A stretch of DNA of 64,000 nt from Pacificispira sp965223125 (GTDB lineage: Bacteria > Pseudomonadota > Alphaproteobacteria > UBA8366 > Aestuariispiraceae): NCBI GenBank assembly GCA_965223125.1, contig OZ244984.1, forward strand, positions 558,001-622,000. The letters are read 5' to 3'. A model generated the notes under the pieces. That model saw only the letters and a program-made list of their open reading frames with translations. It was not told where the DNA came from and ran no database searches. A program made the position numbers and the translations under genes. Of this stretch, positions 17,715-25,681 are shown one piece after another; the first letter of the stretch is position 1; each line of letters begins with the position of its first letter.

Positions 17715-18740
17715 CTACAGGTTCAGGCCGATCACGACGACACCGGCCAGGAAGATCGTCTCTGCCAGGATCAGGATCATGGCGGAACGACCAATTCCCA
17801 TGACTTCGCCCAGGGAGGTCTTCATTCCAACCGCCGCGATGGCAATGATCAGTGACCAGCGCGAAACCTCACCCAGCACATCGCCGAGAATAACCGGAAT
17901 CAGGTCCAAGGAATTGAGAGCCGCAAGCACGAGGAAACCCAGAACAAAGCCCGGCAGCAACGGGGGACGATCCCCCACCGCTTCGGACCCGTTGCCCAAA
18001 TTCCGGACCACCAGTGCGATCAGAACCACGACAGGAGCGAGGAGCGACACCCGGATCAGTTTTACCAGTGTCGCGATGTCCCCGGTATTTTCCGACACGG
18101 AGAACCCGGCCCCGACGACCTGCGCGACATCGTGGATCGTCGCCCCCAGGAAAAAACCGATCTCTCTTTCTGTTTCGAACAACTGCCCGGCAAGGACCGG
18201 GTAGAGGATCATCGCAACCGTGCTGAGGACCGTTACCCCGACGACGGTGAAAAGCAGGTTCTTTTCCGAATCCTTGTGCCGGGGCAGGACCGAGGCGATG
18301 GCCATCGCCGCCGAGGCACCGCAGATCGCGACCGCCCCGCCGGTCAGCAGTGCGAAGGATCCCCTGAGCCGCAGGAAACGCCCCAGCAGCAAGGCGAAGG
18401 CAATGCACAGGATCAGAGCCGCCCCGACCAGGGCAATATTCCAGAGCCCGAGATCCGCAAGCAGAGTTGCGCTGATCCGCACCCCCATCAGCGCAACCCC
18501 GACGCGCAGCACCGTCCGACCACAGAAATCGATGCCGACCGTGCAGGGGCCTTCCACCGACAGGAAATGCAAAGCCATGCCCAGCAGCAGCGCCATCAGC
18601 ATCACCGGTGCACCGTAATGTTCCGATATGAACTGTGCAGCCGTTGCCACCACGGCACAGACCAGAAGTCCCGGCAGAAGCTTGCCCGGCAGATGGTCCG
18701 TAAGGGCAGCCTTGGCCCGATCCTTGACCGAAAGCGCCAT
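17715..18740 (-). CDS. YeiH/UPF0324 family membrane protein (putative sulfate/sulfite exporter)
   Basis: A 341-residue integral membrane protein with about ten spans. Family hallmarks are VGVALMGVRISATLL, LTGGAVAICGASAAMAIASV and FLGATIHDVAQVVGAG. Members next to sulfonate-degradation genes have been proposed to export sulfite or sulfate. It starts 54 bp after the SDR gene on the same strand, so it may be expressed from the SDR promoter that carries the shared operator. If so, a sulfur-releasing pathway is suggested; the transport substrate is not shown by the sequence. Confidence 0.85.
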   Translation of the reverse strand: MALSVKDRAKAALTDHLPGKLLPGLLVCAVVATAAQFISEHYGAPVMLMALLLGMALHFLSVEGPCTVGIDFCGRTVLRVGVALMGVRISATLLADLGLWNIALVGAALILCIAFALLLGRFLRLRGSFALLTGGAVAICGASAAMAIASVLPRHKDSEKNLLFTVVGVTVLSTVAMILYPVLAGQLFETEREIGFFLGATIHDVAQVVGAGFSVSENTGDIATLVKLIRVSLLAPVVVLIALVVRNLGNGSEAVGDRPPLLPGFVLGFLVLAALNSLDLIPVILGDVLGEVSRWSLIIAIAAVGMKTSLGEVMGIGRSAMILILAETIFLAGVVVIGLNL

Positions 18741-18794
18741 TCCATTGATTCCAATTACTAGGGGTTCAGCAGATGCAGGAAGTTACCCGGAAAG

Positions 18795-19526
18795 CTATTT
18801 CGGATCCTCCAGCCGCCCGCCACCATCAATCGCCAGATTGGCACCGGTAATGTATTTCGCCTTGGCCGACAACAGAAAGAGGACGGCATTGCTGACATCA
18901 TCCGGCTGACCGGCACCGCCCAGCGGGGTTTTCGTACTCGGTCCCTTCGCCTTGCGGATCGCCTCCAGCCGGGGCGATTCTATCGGGCCGGGAGAGACGA
19001 CGTTGATGCGGATCTTGTCCGGCCCGAAACGCTTCGCCAGCCCCTTCACGACCAGATTGATTCCCGCATTCGCAACGGATCCCGGCAGATGGCGCAATGA
19101 CGGATTGATCCCGCCGCCACCGCTGAGCGCAACGATGCTGCCGCCGCCCCGTTCCTGCATTGACGGAATCACCGCCCGGATCAGCCGGATCGTTCCCATC
19201 AGCTTGGTTTCCAGAACCGCGTCCCATTCCGGGTCGCCCAGATCCATGAAATCCCCGAAAATCGGCAATGTCGTCGTCACGACCAGCCCATCAATCCCAC
19301 CATGATCGGAGATGATGCGCAATGCGGCCTTTTCCGTGCCTTCGAAACCGGTCACATCGACATTCAGCGGATGGATTCCTGGATCCTGCGATCCCTTTTC
19401 CTCCATCCGACGGGCCGACGCGACGACGGTCGCACCCGCCGATGCCAGTTGCCGGGCGATATCCTCACCAAGGGCACCGGACGCACCGACAACCCAGATC
19501 ACCTTGCCTGTAAAACCTTCACTCAC
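18795..19526 (-). CDS. SDR-family protein without the usual catalytic Tyr/Lys
   Basis: A 243-residue short-chain dehydrogenase fold. The NAD(P) motif is VVGASGALGEDIA and the PG motif is INVVSPGPIES; the C-terminal YITGANLAIDGGG is typical. The expected YxxxK active site aligns with GSVANAG, so Tyr becomes Gly and Lys becomes Asn. It may bind nucleotide without classic dehydrogenation or use another mechanism. The GTG at 19526 has AAAGGGA upstream; the frame only reaches 19574 through a TTG. It is divergent from the nitroreductase gene across a shared operator. Confidence 0.8.
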   Translation of the reverse strand: MSEGFTGKVIWVVGASGALGEDIARQLASAGATVVASARRMEEKGSQDPGIHPLNVDVTGFEGTEKAALRIISDHGGIDGLVVTTTLPIFGDFMDLGDPEWDAVLETKLMGTIRLIRAVIPSMQERGGGSIVALSGGGGINPSLRHLPGSVANAGINLVVKGLAKRFGPDKIRINVVSPGPIESPRLEAIRKAKGPSTKTPLGGAGQPDDVSNAVLFLLSAKAKYITGANLAIDGGGRLEDPK

Positions 19527-19616
19527 GCTATAGTCCCTTTTCGCATGTACCGGTTCGGAATGGATATCCCGCAACCTGTCGGTTGACTTGAGTTTGTTTT
19601 CAGTTAAGTTTTATCT

Positions 19617-19646
19617 AGCACACAATAGTGCGCTAGTCGCACATTG
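19617..19646. promoter_or_regulatory. Shared regulon operator, copy 1 (SDR/nitroreductase divergent promoter)
   Basis: The 30-bp element beginning AGCACACAATAGTGCGCT matches the copy at 37461 at about 21 of 30 positions without gaps. It lies between the SDR gene (minus) and the nitroreductase gene (plus), ending 35 bp before the nitroreductase ATG. Confidence 0.75.
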
Positions 19647-19681
19647 TCCAGATACTATCACCCGGATCACGGAGCCATTTC

Positions 19682-20272
19682 ATGAAAAGAGCCGATGCCT
19701 CGCCGCCCATTCTGGATCTGCTGGCCGAGAGATGGAGTCCACGCGCGTTCGATCCGAACACTACTGTCATGGCGGAAATGATCGATACCCTGATCGAGGC
19801 CGCACGATGGGCACCCTCGGCCAGCAATACCCAGCCCTGGCGCTTCCTGATCGGGCATCGCGGCGATGCTGTCTTCACCACCATCGCCGAAGGGTTGAAA
19901 CCCGGCAACGCGAAATGGGCGCCGCGCGCTGGCGTCCTCATCCTTGCCCTGGCGAAGCAGGTGAAGGACGACAATTCCCCCATGCCCCATGCCGCCTATG
20001 ATACCGGACAGGCCGTCGCCCATCTGACGATACAGGCACAGGCTTTGGGCCTCGCCACCCATCAGATGGCCGGATTCGACCCGCAGATTGCGGACACCCT
20101 CGGCGTGCCACAGGATTTCAGGCCAATGACCGTCATCGCCATCGGCCATATCGGCATTGCGGAAACCCTGCTGGAGGAGGATCTGCTGACACGGGAAAAC
20201 GCACCCCGACAACGGCGACCCCGCGACCATATCGCCATACGGGGACGCTGGTCGGCGTTACTGGAAACCTGA
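19682..20272 (+). CDS. Nitroreductase-family FMN flavoprotein
   Basis: A 196-residue NAD(P)H:FMN oxidoreductase of the nitroreductase fold. The FMN-binding start is RWSPRAFD and the typical AARWAPSASNTQPWRFL loop follows at residues 40-57. YDTGQAVAHLTIQAQALGLATHQMAGFD is the usual helix pair. It may reduce a quinone, nitro group or enone, or supply reduced flavin. The promoter carries the shared operator. Its 3' end overlaps the convergent PrpD-like gene by 15 bp. Confidence 0.88.
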   Translation: MKRADASPPILDLLAERWSPRAFDPNTTVMAEMIDTLIEAARWAPSASNTQPWRFLIGHRGDAVFTTIAEGLKPGNAKWAPRAGVLILALAKQVKDDNSPMPHAAYDTGQAVAHLTIQAQALGLATHQMAGFDPQIADTLGVPQDFRPMTVIAIGHIGIAETLLEEDLLTRENAPRQRRPRDHIAIRGRWSALLET

Positions 20273-21628
20273 ATCCGCCGACGCCAGAAATCCGGTCAGA
20301 TCCGTGCAGTGATCCGACCGGTCGAGCGATTCGACAATCTCCTCCAGCCGGGCAAGTCCACCCTGCCGGGACAGGCCGGGCACCCGATCCGCGCATTCCT
20401 GCACCTTCTGTCGGAAAGCACTGTCCGAGAGAGGGGCATCGACACTGCCCGGCATCACGGTGACACTGTGCTGCAGGACACCCTTGCCTGTCGTTGTCAG
20501 TATCACCTGAGCCGGTGCCAGTTCACCATCCAGGGCGGGATCGACGGTGATATGCACGCGGGCCGCCCATTCCTGAACCGCAGGGTCGGATATGGCCGCC
20601 TGATCGAGATCAGCCAAGGATACGCGCCCGCGCAGAATACAGCAGGCAAGCGCATATCGGATCGAGAATTGTGCCGCCACGACCGGGTCGCGGGACGGAT
20701 CAAAATCACCACCAACCATATGAACCATGAAGGGGGTCAGCGTGACGGCAACCCCGGTTATGTCCTTGGCAGTCAGACCATTCCCTTCCATCAGGTCCAG
20801 ACAGGCGACGATGGCCGCATGGCTGCAACTGCACACCGGATAGCGCTTCAGGATGGTTTCCATGAACCGGAACTCGCTTCCCAACTCCGCCGTCAGACAG
20901 TCCGCATCCCCCGCCTGATACAGCGCCCACAGGCCGCATCGCCCTTCCAGACTTTCCTGCGGGCCGGAAATACCGGCCTCGGCGGCTAGAGCGGCGAAAA
21001 CACCATTGCGCGCCGCCAGAGCGGGTTGCAGTCGCTTGGTCAGCACTTTCTCCACATTCGATTGCTGTGACCCGGCGGCGAGGCTGAGGGCAATGCCGGT
21101 CGCATGGCCGATGCCGGTTTCCGGAAGCCCGATCAGCCGGGCCGCGGCGACCGCTGCACCGAAGACCCCGAAGACACTGGTATGGGTCCACCCCCGTTGC
21201 GGCGGCTGTGCCGCAAAGGACAGGCGCGCCGCGACCTCGATCCCCGCAATATAGGCCTCCAGCACCTGCCGACCGGAGGCACCTCTCGCCTCCGCCACTG
21301 CCAGCACTGCCGGAATTACGACAACGTCACCATGAACGGTGTTGCACAATGTGTCATAGTCCAACGCCGCCGCCGCGAAGGCATTGGCGAAAGCGGCCCC
21401 CGAAGGCTGCAATCTTTCACCCGCCCCCCAGACGGCGCTGGGTCCGACGGCAAATTCTGTTCGGGCCAGCCGCCGGGTTTCCGCCACACCTTCTTCCCGC
21501 CCCCCGGCCAGGGCCAGTATCACGGTCTCCAGGATATGCCGTTTGGCCCGCGCGATCACCGCAGCCGGAATCCTATCCAGATCGAGTTCGGTGGCAAAGC
21601 GATGGATCCGGCGGCTTTCCCCGGTCAT
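20258..21628 (-). CDS. MmgE/PrpD family protein
   Basis: A 456-residue protein of the 2-methylcitrate dehydratase / cis-aconitate decarboxylase superfamily. Recognisable blocks are AKRHILETVILALAGG, the DYDTLCNTVHGDVVVIPAVLA stretch with its conserved His, and RYPVCSCSHAAIVACLDLM. Members in catabolic operons act as hydratases, dehydratases or decarboxylases on di- and tricarboxylic acids. The ATG at 21628 begins MTGESRRIH and starts 4 bp after the FAH-family stop. It is the last gene of the Rieske-oxygenase operon and probably handles a late acid intermediate. Confidence 0.85.
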   Translation of the reverse strand: MTGESRRIHRFATELDLDRIPAAVIARAKRHILETVILALAGGREEGVAETRRLARTEFAVGPSAVWGAGERLQPSGAAFANAFAAAALDYDTLCNTVHGDVVVIPAVLAVAEARGASGRQVLEAYIAGIEVAARLSFAAQPPQRGWTHTSVFGVFGAAVAAARLIGLPETGIGHATGIALSLAAGSQQSNVEKVLTKRLQPALAARNGVFAALAAEAGISGPQESLEGRCGLWALYQAGDADCLTAELGSEFRFMETILKRYPVCSCSHAAIVACLDLMEGNGLTAKDITGVAVTLTPFMVHMVGGDFDPSRDPVVAAQFSIRYALACCILRGRVSLADLDQAAISDPAVQEWAARVHITVDPALDGELAPAQVILTTTGKGVLQHSVTVMPGSVDAPLSDSAFRQKVQECADRVPGLSRQGGLARLEEIVESLDRSDHCTDLTGFLASADSGFQ

Positions 21629-21632
21629 GGCA

Positions 21633-22544
21633 TCACCCGATCCGGGCCGATGCGGAAATCCGGTTCCGGATGCTTCCAACACCCGCAACGCGGGCCTCCA
21701 CGACATCGCCTTCCTTCAGCAGACAGGGCGGCTTCATGGCAAAACCGACACCGCTGGGCGTTCCGGTCGCGATGATGTCGCCCGGCTCCAGGGTCATGCC
21801 CTGAGACAGGACAGAGACGATTGTCGGCAGATCGAAGATCATGTGCCGGGTATTTGACTCCTGCCGCATCTCGCCATTCACCGTCAGCGATATATTCAGA
21901 TTGCCAGGGTCCGGGACTTCGCGCGCCGGAACGATCCAGGGGCCCATCGGACAACTGCCATCAAGGCCCTTTCCCTTGAACCATTGATCATGGCGTCGCT
22001 GGACCTCCCGCGCGGTGATGTCATTGATCACGGTATAGCCGAAGACATGATCCATCACGTCCGATTGTGCGATATTGATGCCCTTCCTGCCGATGATCAC
22101 CCCCAGTTCGACCTCGTAATCCAGATTGTCGGTCATATCGGCATGCAGGGGAACATCGTCGAACGGGCCGATCACTGCTGTCGGCGGCTTGGTGAAATAT
22201 TGCGGGTCGGTCGGGATCTTCATCTCCCGGCCACGGGCTTCCGACGCCTCCGATACATGCTCCAGATAGTTCCTCCCGACGCAGAAGACATTCTTGCGCG
22301 GACGAGGAATAGGCGACATCAGTGCAACATCGGACAGCGGGATTACCGTTCCCCCGACATGGTCCGCCTCAAAGGCATAGAGCCGTTCCAACAGACCCTC
22401 CCCCTGTTCGATCAGGTCGATCATGCCTGCATCGGGGCCAAGCCCGGCTGTCGCCAGGACCGGTGTGATTTCAAGAATCCGGTCGTCGGCAAGCAGAAGA
22501 CCGGTGCGCACTGCGCCATCAAGTCGATAGGTTACGAGTTTCAT
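21633..22544 (-). CDS. FAH-family hydrolase/isomerase
   Basis: A 303-residue protein of the fumarylacetoacetate hydrolase family, which hydrolyses or isomerises acylpyruvates and 2-hydroxy-dienoates after ring cleavage. Metal-binding motifs are seen as LDYEVELGVIIGRKG (Glu-x-Glu) and the later FGYTVINDITAREVQRRH. The C-terminal end has LEPGDIIATGTPSGVGF. The ATG at 22544 has GGGAGAA seven bases upstream. Its place between the VOC enzyme and the PrpD-like gene suits a step after aromatic ring opening. Confidence 0.9.
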   Translation of the reverse strand: MKLVTYRLDGAVRTGLLLADDRILEITPVLATAGLGPDAGMIDLIEQGEGLLERLYAFEADHVGGTVIPLSDVALMSPIPRPRKNVFCVGRNYLEHVSEASEARGREMKIPTDPQYFTKPPTAVIGPFDDVPLHADMTDNLDYEVELGVIIGRKGINIAQSDVMDHVFGYTVINDITAREVQRRHDQWFKGKGLDGSCPMGPWIVPAREVPDPGNLNISLTVNGEMRQESNTRHMIFDLPTIVSVLSQGMTLEPGDIIATGTPSGVGFAMKPPCLLKEGDVVEARVAGVGSIRNRISASARIG

Positions 22545-22578
22545 GAATTCTCCCTGGGCTTCGTTCCGTGTCAGAGTC

Positions 22579-23148
22579 TCAATCAGTCCCGGAGCCACGC
22601 GCGGCGCGACCCTTTGCAATCTTTTCAGCCAACCGCGCGCGCCAGACCTCTATCGGTTCGAATGTCGGATCGGCCTCGCACATCCGCCGAGTTGCCTCGC
22701 GAATATCCTCGGCCGGGCGTGACAGATCCAGCGGCTCGGCGACCGGCTGGGCGATATACCAAGGCGCATCCGCAAACAGTTCCAGACGGTTCAATTCCGG
22801 ATCGCGGAAATACAATGTCCAGGATGTGCCATGATTGATGGCCCGGAAATCGCTGACCCCCGGCAAGGTTTGCAGGCGGCGATGACAGTCCTGCAACTCT
22901 TCCAGTGACCCGACACGAAAGGAAATCTGATTGATGACCTTGTCCGCCAGATCGCCGCTGCGGCCCGTCGCCAGGACGACCTGATGATGCTCGCGCGGAT
23001 CGCTGCTCATGAAAACCAGCGTCCGGCCCGGCAGATCGCCGCGATCGGTCACGACCAGCCCCAGCGCCTGCTGATAGAACTCCGCCATCCGCTCGATATC
23101 TCGAACAAAGAGCCCCATATGGCTGAAACTGATCGTCGGCCCACCCAT
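22579..23148 (-). CDS. VOC-family protein (possible extradiol ring-cleavage dioxygenase)
   Basis: A 189-residue protein with two vicinal-oxygen-chelate beta-alpha-beta modules. Candidate metal ligands are His10 (SFSHMGLFV), the His of NHGTSWTLYF and the Glu of RLELFAD, the usual H-H-E pattern of extradiol dioxygenases and glyoxalases. It starts at the ATG at 23148 (TAGGGGG upstream), 10 bp after the oxygenase beta-subunit stop. After Rieske hydroxylation a ring-cleavage enzyme is expected here, so that role is the favoured inference; isomerase or lyase activity remains possible. Confidence 0.78.
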   Translation of the reverse strand: MGGPTISFSHMGLFVRDIERMAEFYQQALGLVVTDRGDLPGRTLVFMSSDPREHHQVVLATGRSGDLADKVINQISFRVGSLEELQDCHRRLQTLPGVSDFRAINHGTSWTLYFRDPELNRLELFADAPWYIAQPVAEPLDLSRPAEDIREATRRMCEADPTFEPIEVWRARLAEKIAKGRAARGSGTD

Positions 23149-23158
23149 GACTTGCCCC

Positions 23159-23599
23159 CTAGATCGGCAGGTAGATCGTATCCTGGATGACATCGCCATC
23201 CAGAATGACGGTGCAGCGCTGAATCCGGAGGCCGCCATCCGCATCCGACGTCAGGGTCATTTCATAGCGCCCGCAGGTGGAGGGACGACCGTCGAGCCAC
23301 AGGGTGAACCCGGCCAGGATCGTATTCTCTACCTCTCCCGCATTGATCCAGGCGATACTGTGCAGCATGCGACGCCTGTCGCGGGTCTCGCCGGATTCGA
23401 ACCGGGCGCGCAGACGGCGCAGATCCTCCCCCACCAGCAGGACATTGTTGCCGGTCTCGTATTCGGTGCGCCGCATGACGGCATAGAACCCGTCCGGATG
23501 ATAGAGGTCCAGCCATGATGGAAAGTCGCGCCGGTCAAGGGCGCTGATATAGCGGCCCAGCAAAGCCTGTGCTCCGGCGATCAGATCAGTATCCGGCAT
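23159..23599 (-). CDS. Aromatic-ring-hydroxylating oxygenase beta subunit (SnoaL-like)
   Basis: A 146-residue alpha+beta barrel protein of the ring-hydroxylating dioxygenase small-subunit family. The N-terminal helix region is LLGRYISALDRRDFPSWLDLYHPDG and the sheet segments include MRRTEYETGNNVLLVG, RRMLHSIAWIN and RCTVILDGDVIQDTIYLPI. It has no metal site and is expected to stabilise the catalytic alpha subunit. The ATG at 23599 lies within the last codons of the alpha gene (14-bp overlap), so the two subunits are translationally coupled. Confidence 0.85.
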   Translation of the reverse strand: MPDTDLIAGAQALLGRYISALDRRDFPSWLDLYHPDGFYAVMRRTEYETGNNVLLVGEDLRRLRARFESGETRDRRRMLHSIAWINAGEVENTILAGFTLWLDGRPSTCGRYEMTLTSDADGGLRIQRCTVILDGDVIQDTIYLPI

Positions 23600-24818
23600 A
23601 GGCCCGCTCCATGCTGTCATCGATGGTCTGGCCCTCGGCGGGCTCGGCGATATCGCCCATACAGTCACGCCAGCCGCTCCAGAAAGCCCGCACGGCGTGG
23701 TCCTCGGTCGGTCCACCATTCGGACCCGGTGTCTCATGACCGCGGCTGATGATGATCTTGCCCCCGGCCTTCGCCTGGAGACCCTTCTGTATCTGCGCGA
23801 AGACCTGGATGTCGTCGACCCCGGCCCGACCGCCCGGCCCCCAGGAATAGTGGAACCGTTCGCCGATCTGCCTGATCCTGTCGGGATCGGCGGATTTCGG
23901 TGCCAGCACATAGTTGATCACCCGCGTCCGGTCGATCGCTTCCGGGATCATGATCCGCAGTCCGGTCACATCCCAGACCGGATTGTAGAGAGCGATCAGC
24001 GAGGGAAAGACATTCAGGTAAACCCGTCGGCTGCGCGCTTTCTGGATGACCAGCGTGCGCTTGTCATCATGCTGGTCAAAGGCCCCGTGCCGCCCCAGTT
24101 CGACGGAGAAATGACTCCCTTCCTCGGACATGAAGCCTCCGGAATCCTCCATGCCGAACACTTTCGCACGCTGAACGAAGGCATAATCATGCAGATATTC
24201 CGCGTGATAGTCATCGACCGTATTCTCCATCAACAGCTTCCAGTTGCCGTCATAGGAATAATCATAGGTACCGATGGTAACCATGTCCTCGCCAGCATAC
24301 AGCGCGACATCCTTCAGATAGGGGATCGCATCGCCGATATAGTCTTCCAGCGGTACCGCATCGGGGTCGAAGCTGGCAAAGACCAGACCGAACATCTCCC
24401 CCATCCGGGGTACCTGAATCAGACCCAGGCGCGTCATATCCAACGCCCCGCCATAGGCCTCGAACCGGGGAACGGATTTCAGGTTACCCTCGGTATCATA
24501 CTGCCAGTGGTGATAGGGACAGCGGATTTTCTGGCAGTTTCCCTGTTTTTCGCTCAGCAGCATGGTCGCCTTGTGGCGGCAACTGTTGAAAAAGACCCTG
24601 ACCTCGCCATCCTCTCCCCGGATGGCGATCACCGGCTGGCGTCCGATCAGGGCCGTGCGATAGTCGCCGGTATTGGCCAGTTCGCTTGCCTGAGCAACGA
24701 AAATCCAGGATTTCTCGAAGATGCGCTCGATCTCCTGATCGAATATCTCCGGATCGGTATAACAGGCGCGGTCCACGACATATGGGCCGGCCTGAACGCG
24801 CTTGAAGCCTGCTTTCAT
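23586..24818 (-). CDS. Rieske non-heme iron oxygenase alpha subunit
   Basis: A 410-residue catalytic subunit that adds oxygen to an aromatic ring. The Rieske [2Fe-2S] ligands are Cys80/His82 (SCRHKATM) and Cys100/His103 (RCPYHHW), with the standard 17-residue gap. The mononuclear iron site is DDYHAEYLHDY: Asp202-x2-His205-x4-His210. The C-terminal GVDDIQVFAQIQKGL supplies the usual third-ligand region. No ferredoxin or reductase gene is adjacent, so electrons must come from elsewhere. The start at 24818 follows GGGAGGGTGAG, one base after the upstream stop. Confidence 0.93.
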   Translation of the reverse strand: MKAGFKRVQAGPYVVDRACYTDPEIFDQEIERIFEKSWIFVAQASELANTGDYRTALIGRQPVIAIRGEDGEVRVFFNSCRHKATMLLSEKQGNCQKIRCPYHHWQYDTEGNLKSVPRFEAYGGALDMTRLGLIQVPRMGEMFGLVFASFDPDAVPLEDYIGDAIPYLKDVALYAGEDMVTIGTYDYSYDGNWKLLMENTVDDYHAEYLHDYAFVQRAKVFGMEDSGGFMSEEGSHFSVELGRHGAFDQHDDKRTLVIQKARSRRVYLNVFPSLIALYNPVWDVTGLRIMIPEAIDRTRVINYVLAPKSADPDRIRQIGERFHYSWGPGGRAGVDDIQVFAQIQKGLQAKAGGKIIISRGHETPGPNGGPTEDHAVRAFWSGWRDCMGDIAEPAEGQTIDDSMERAYAGY

Positions 24819-24819
24819 C

Positions 24820-25641
24820 TCACCCTCCCGCCTTTTCGGAATCGATGCCGGGAATTGCCCCCATCGCGATCTGGGGCAGGCCGATATCATCCATCAGCCG
24901 CTTGATCCGCTTGTTGCAATCCGGCTCATAGGGTTCCCGCAACGGGCGGATGCGCTCACTGTAGCTTTTCTTGATGGTCGCATCGGTCTGCGTCTTGCGG
25001 TCCCAGAATTCCTGATCCTCAAGCACCTGGGGCAGTTCCGAAGCGTCCAACCAGGCGGATTTGTAGGTGATGATCCCGGCGCGATTGATCAGGAAAACCG
25101 GATTGTTGAAATGCGGGTGAACGAAGGAACGCTGGATGCTGCCCACCATGTCGTCAATGACGATGGGAAAGGTGATCCCTTCCTCCGCCTTCAGCCGACG
25201 GGCATTGCGGCGCTTGTCCTCTATCGTGCCATGCGGCCCGATCTTCGTGCCGGGATGGCCTTCACGTGTATAGAGGTACAGGAATTCGACCGCAGCACCA
25301 AAGATCTCGTACAAGCCGACCAGATTCGGTTCGTTGATGCGGATATTCGTCACGCAGGGTGGACAGGCCAGCGACCCGAAAACGATGAGAACGGATTTCT
25401 GTCCACGATAATCAGACAGGCGCAAGGGGGCACCGTCCAGCACCTCGCCGCTGAAATCCGGGGCCGGGCTGCCCAGCGGAGCACGGGATCGAAAGGTTGC
25501 AATCAGGTCCGGCCAGTGATCGCTCAACGCGCCGCCCATCGGGTCCATCTGCCAGGCCCTGGACCAGGACCCCGGTGTCGCGGAATTATAGACACCGTCG
25601 GGTTCACCCAGATTTTCGTCGTCGGGATTCTCCTGTTTCAT
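24820..25641 (-). CDS. Thioredoxin-like/AhpC-TSA fold protein with CPPC motif
   Basis: A 273-residue protein with a thioredoxin-fold core. Residues about 55-75 read GSPAPDFSGEVLDGAPL, a peroxiredoxin-like start, and the redox motif is FGSLACPPCVTNIRI near residue 95. The downstream FLYLYTREGHPG and FNNPVFLINRAGIITYKSAWLD resemble the deiodinase-like branch of this fold. The N-terminal 50 and C-terminal 60 residues are extra. It lies between the flavin monooxygenase and the Rieske alpha gene and is coupled to the latter. It could repair or reduce an oxygenase component or act on a thiol intermediate. Confidence 0.75.
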   Translation of the reverse strand: MKQENPDDENLGEPDGVYNSATPGSWSRAWQMDPMGGALSDHWPDLIATFRSRAPLGSPAPDFSGEVLDGAPLRLSDYRGQKSVLIVFGSLACPPCVTNIRINEPNLVGLYEIFGAAVEFLYLYTREGHPGTKIGPHGTIEDKRRNARRLKAEEGITFPIVIDDMVGSIQRSFVHPHFNNPVFLINRAGIITYKSAWLDASELPQVLEDQEFWDRKTQTDATIKKSYSERIRPLREPYEPDCNKRIKRLMDDIGLPQIAMGAIPGIDSEKAGG

Positions 25642-25681
25642 GTTCCGCTCCCCGCATTTCGGATCCGTGTCATGCCGAATC

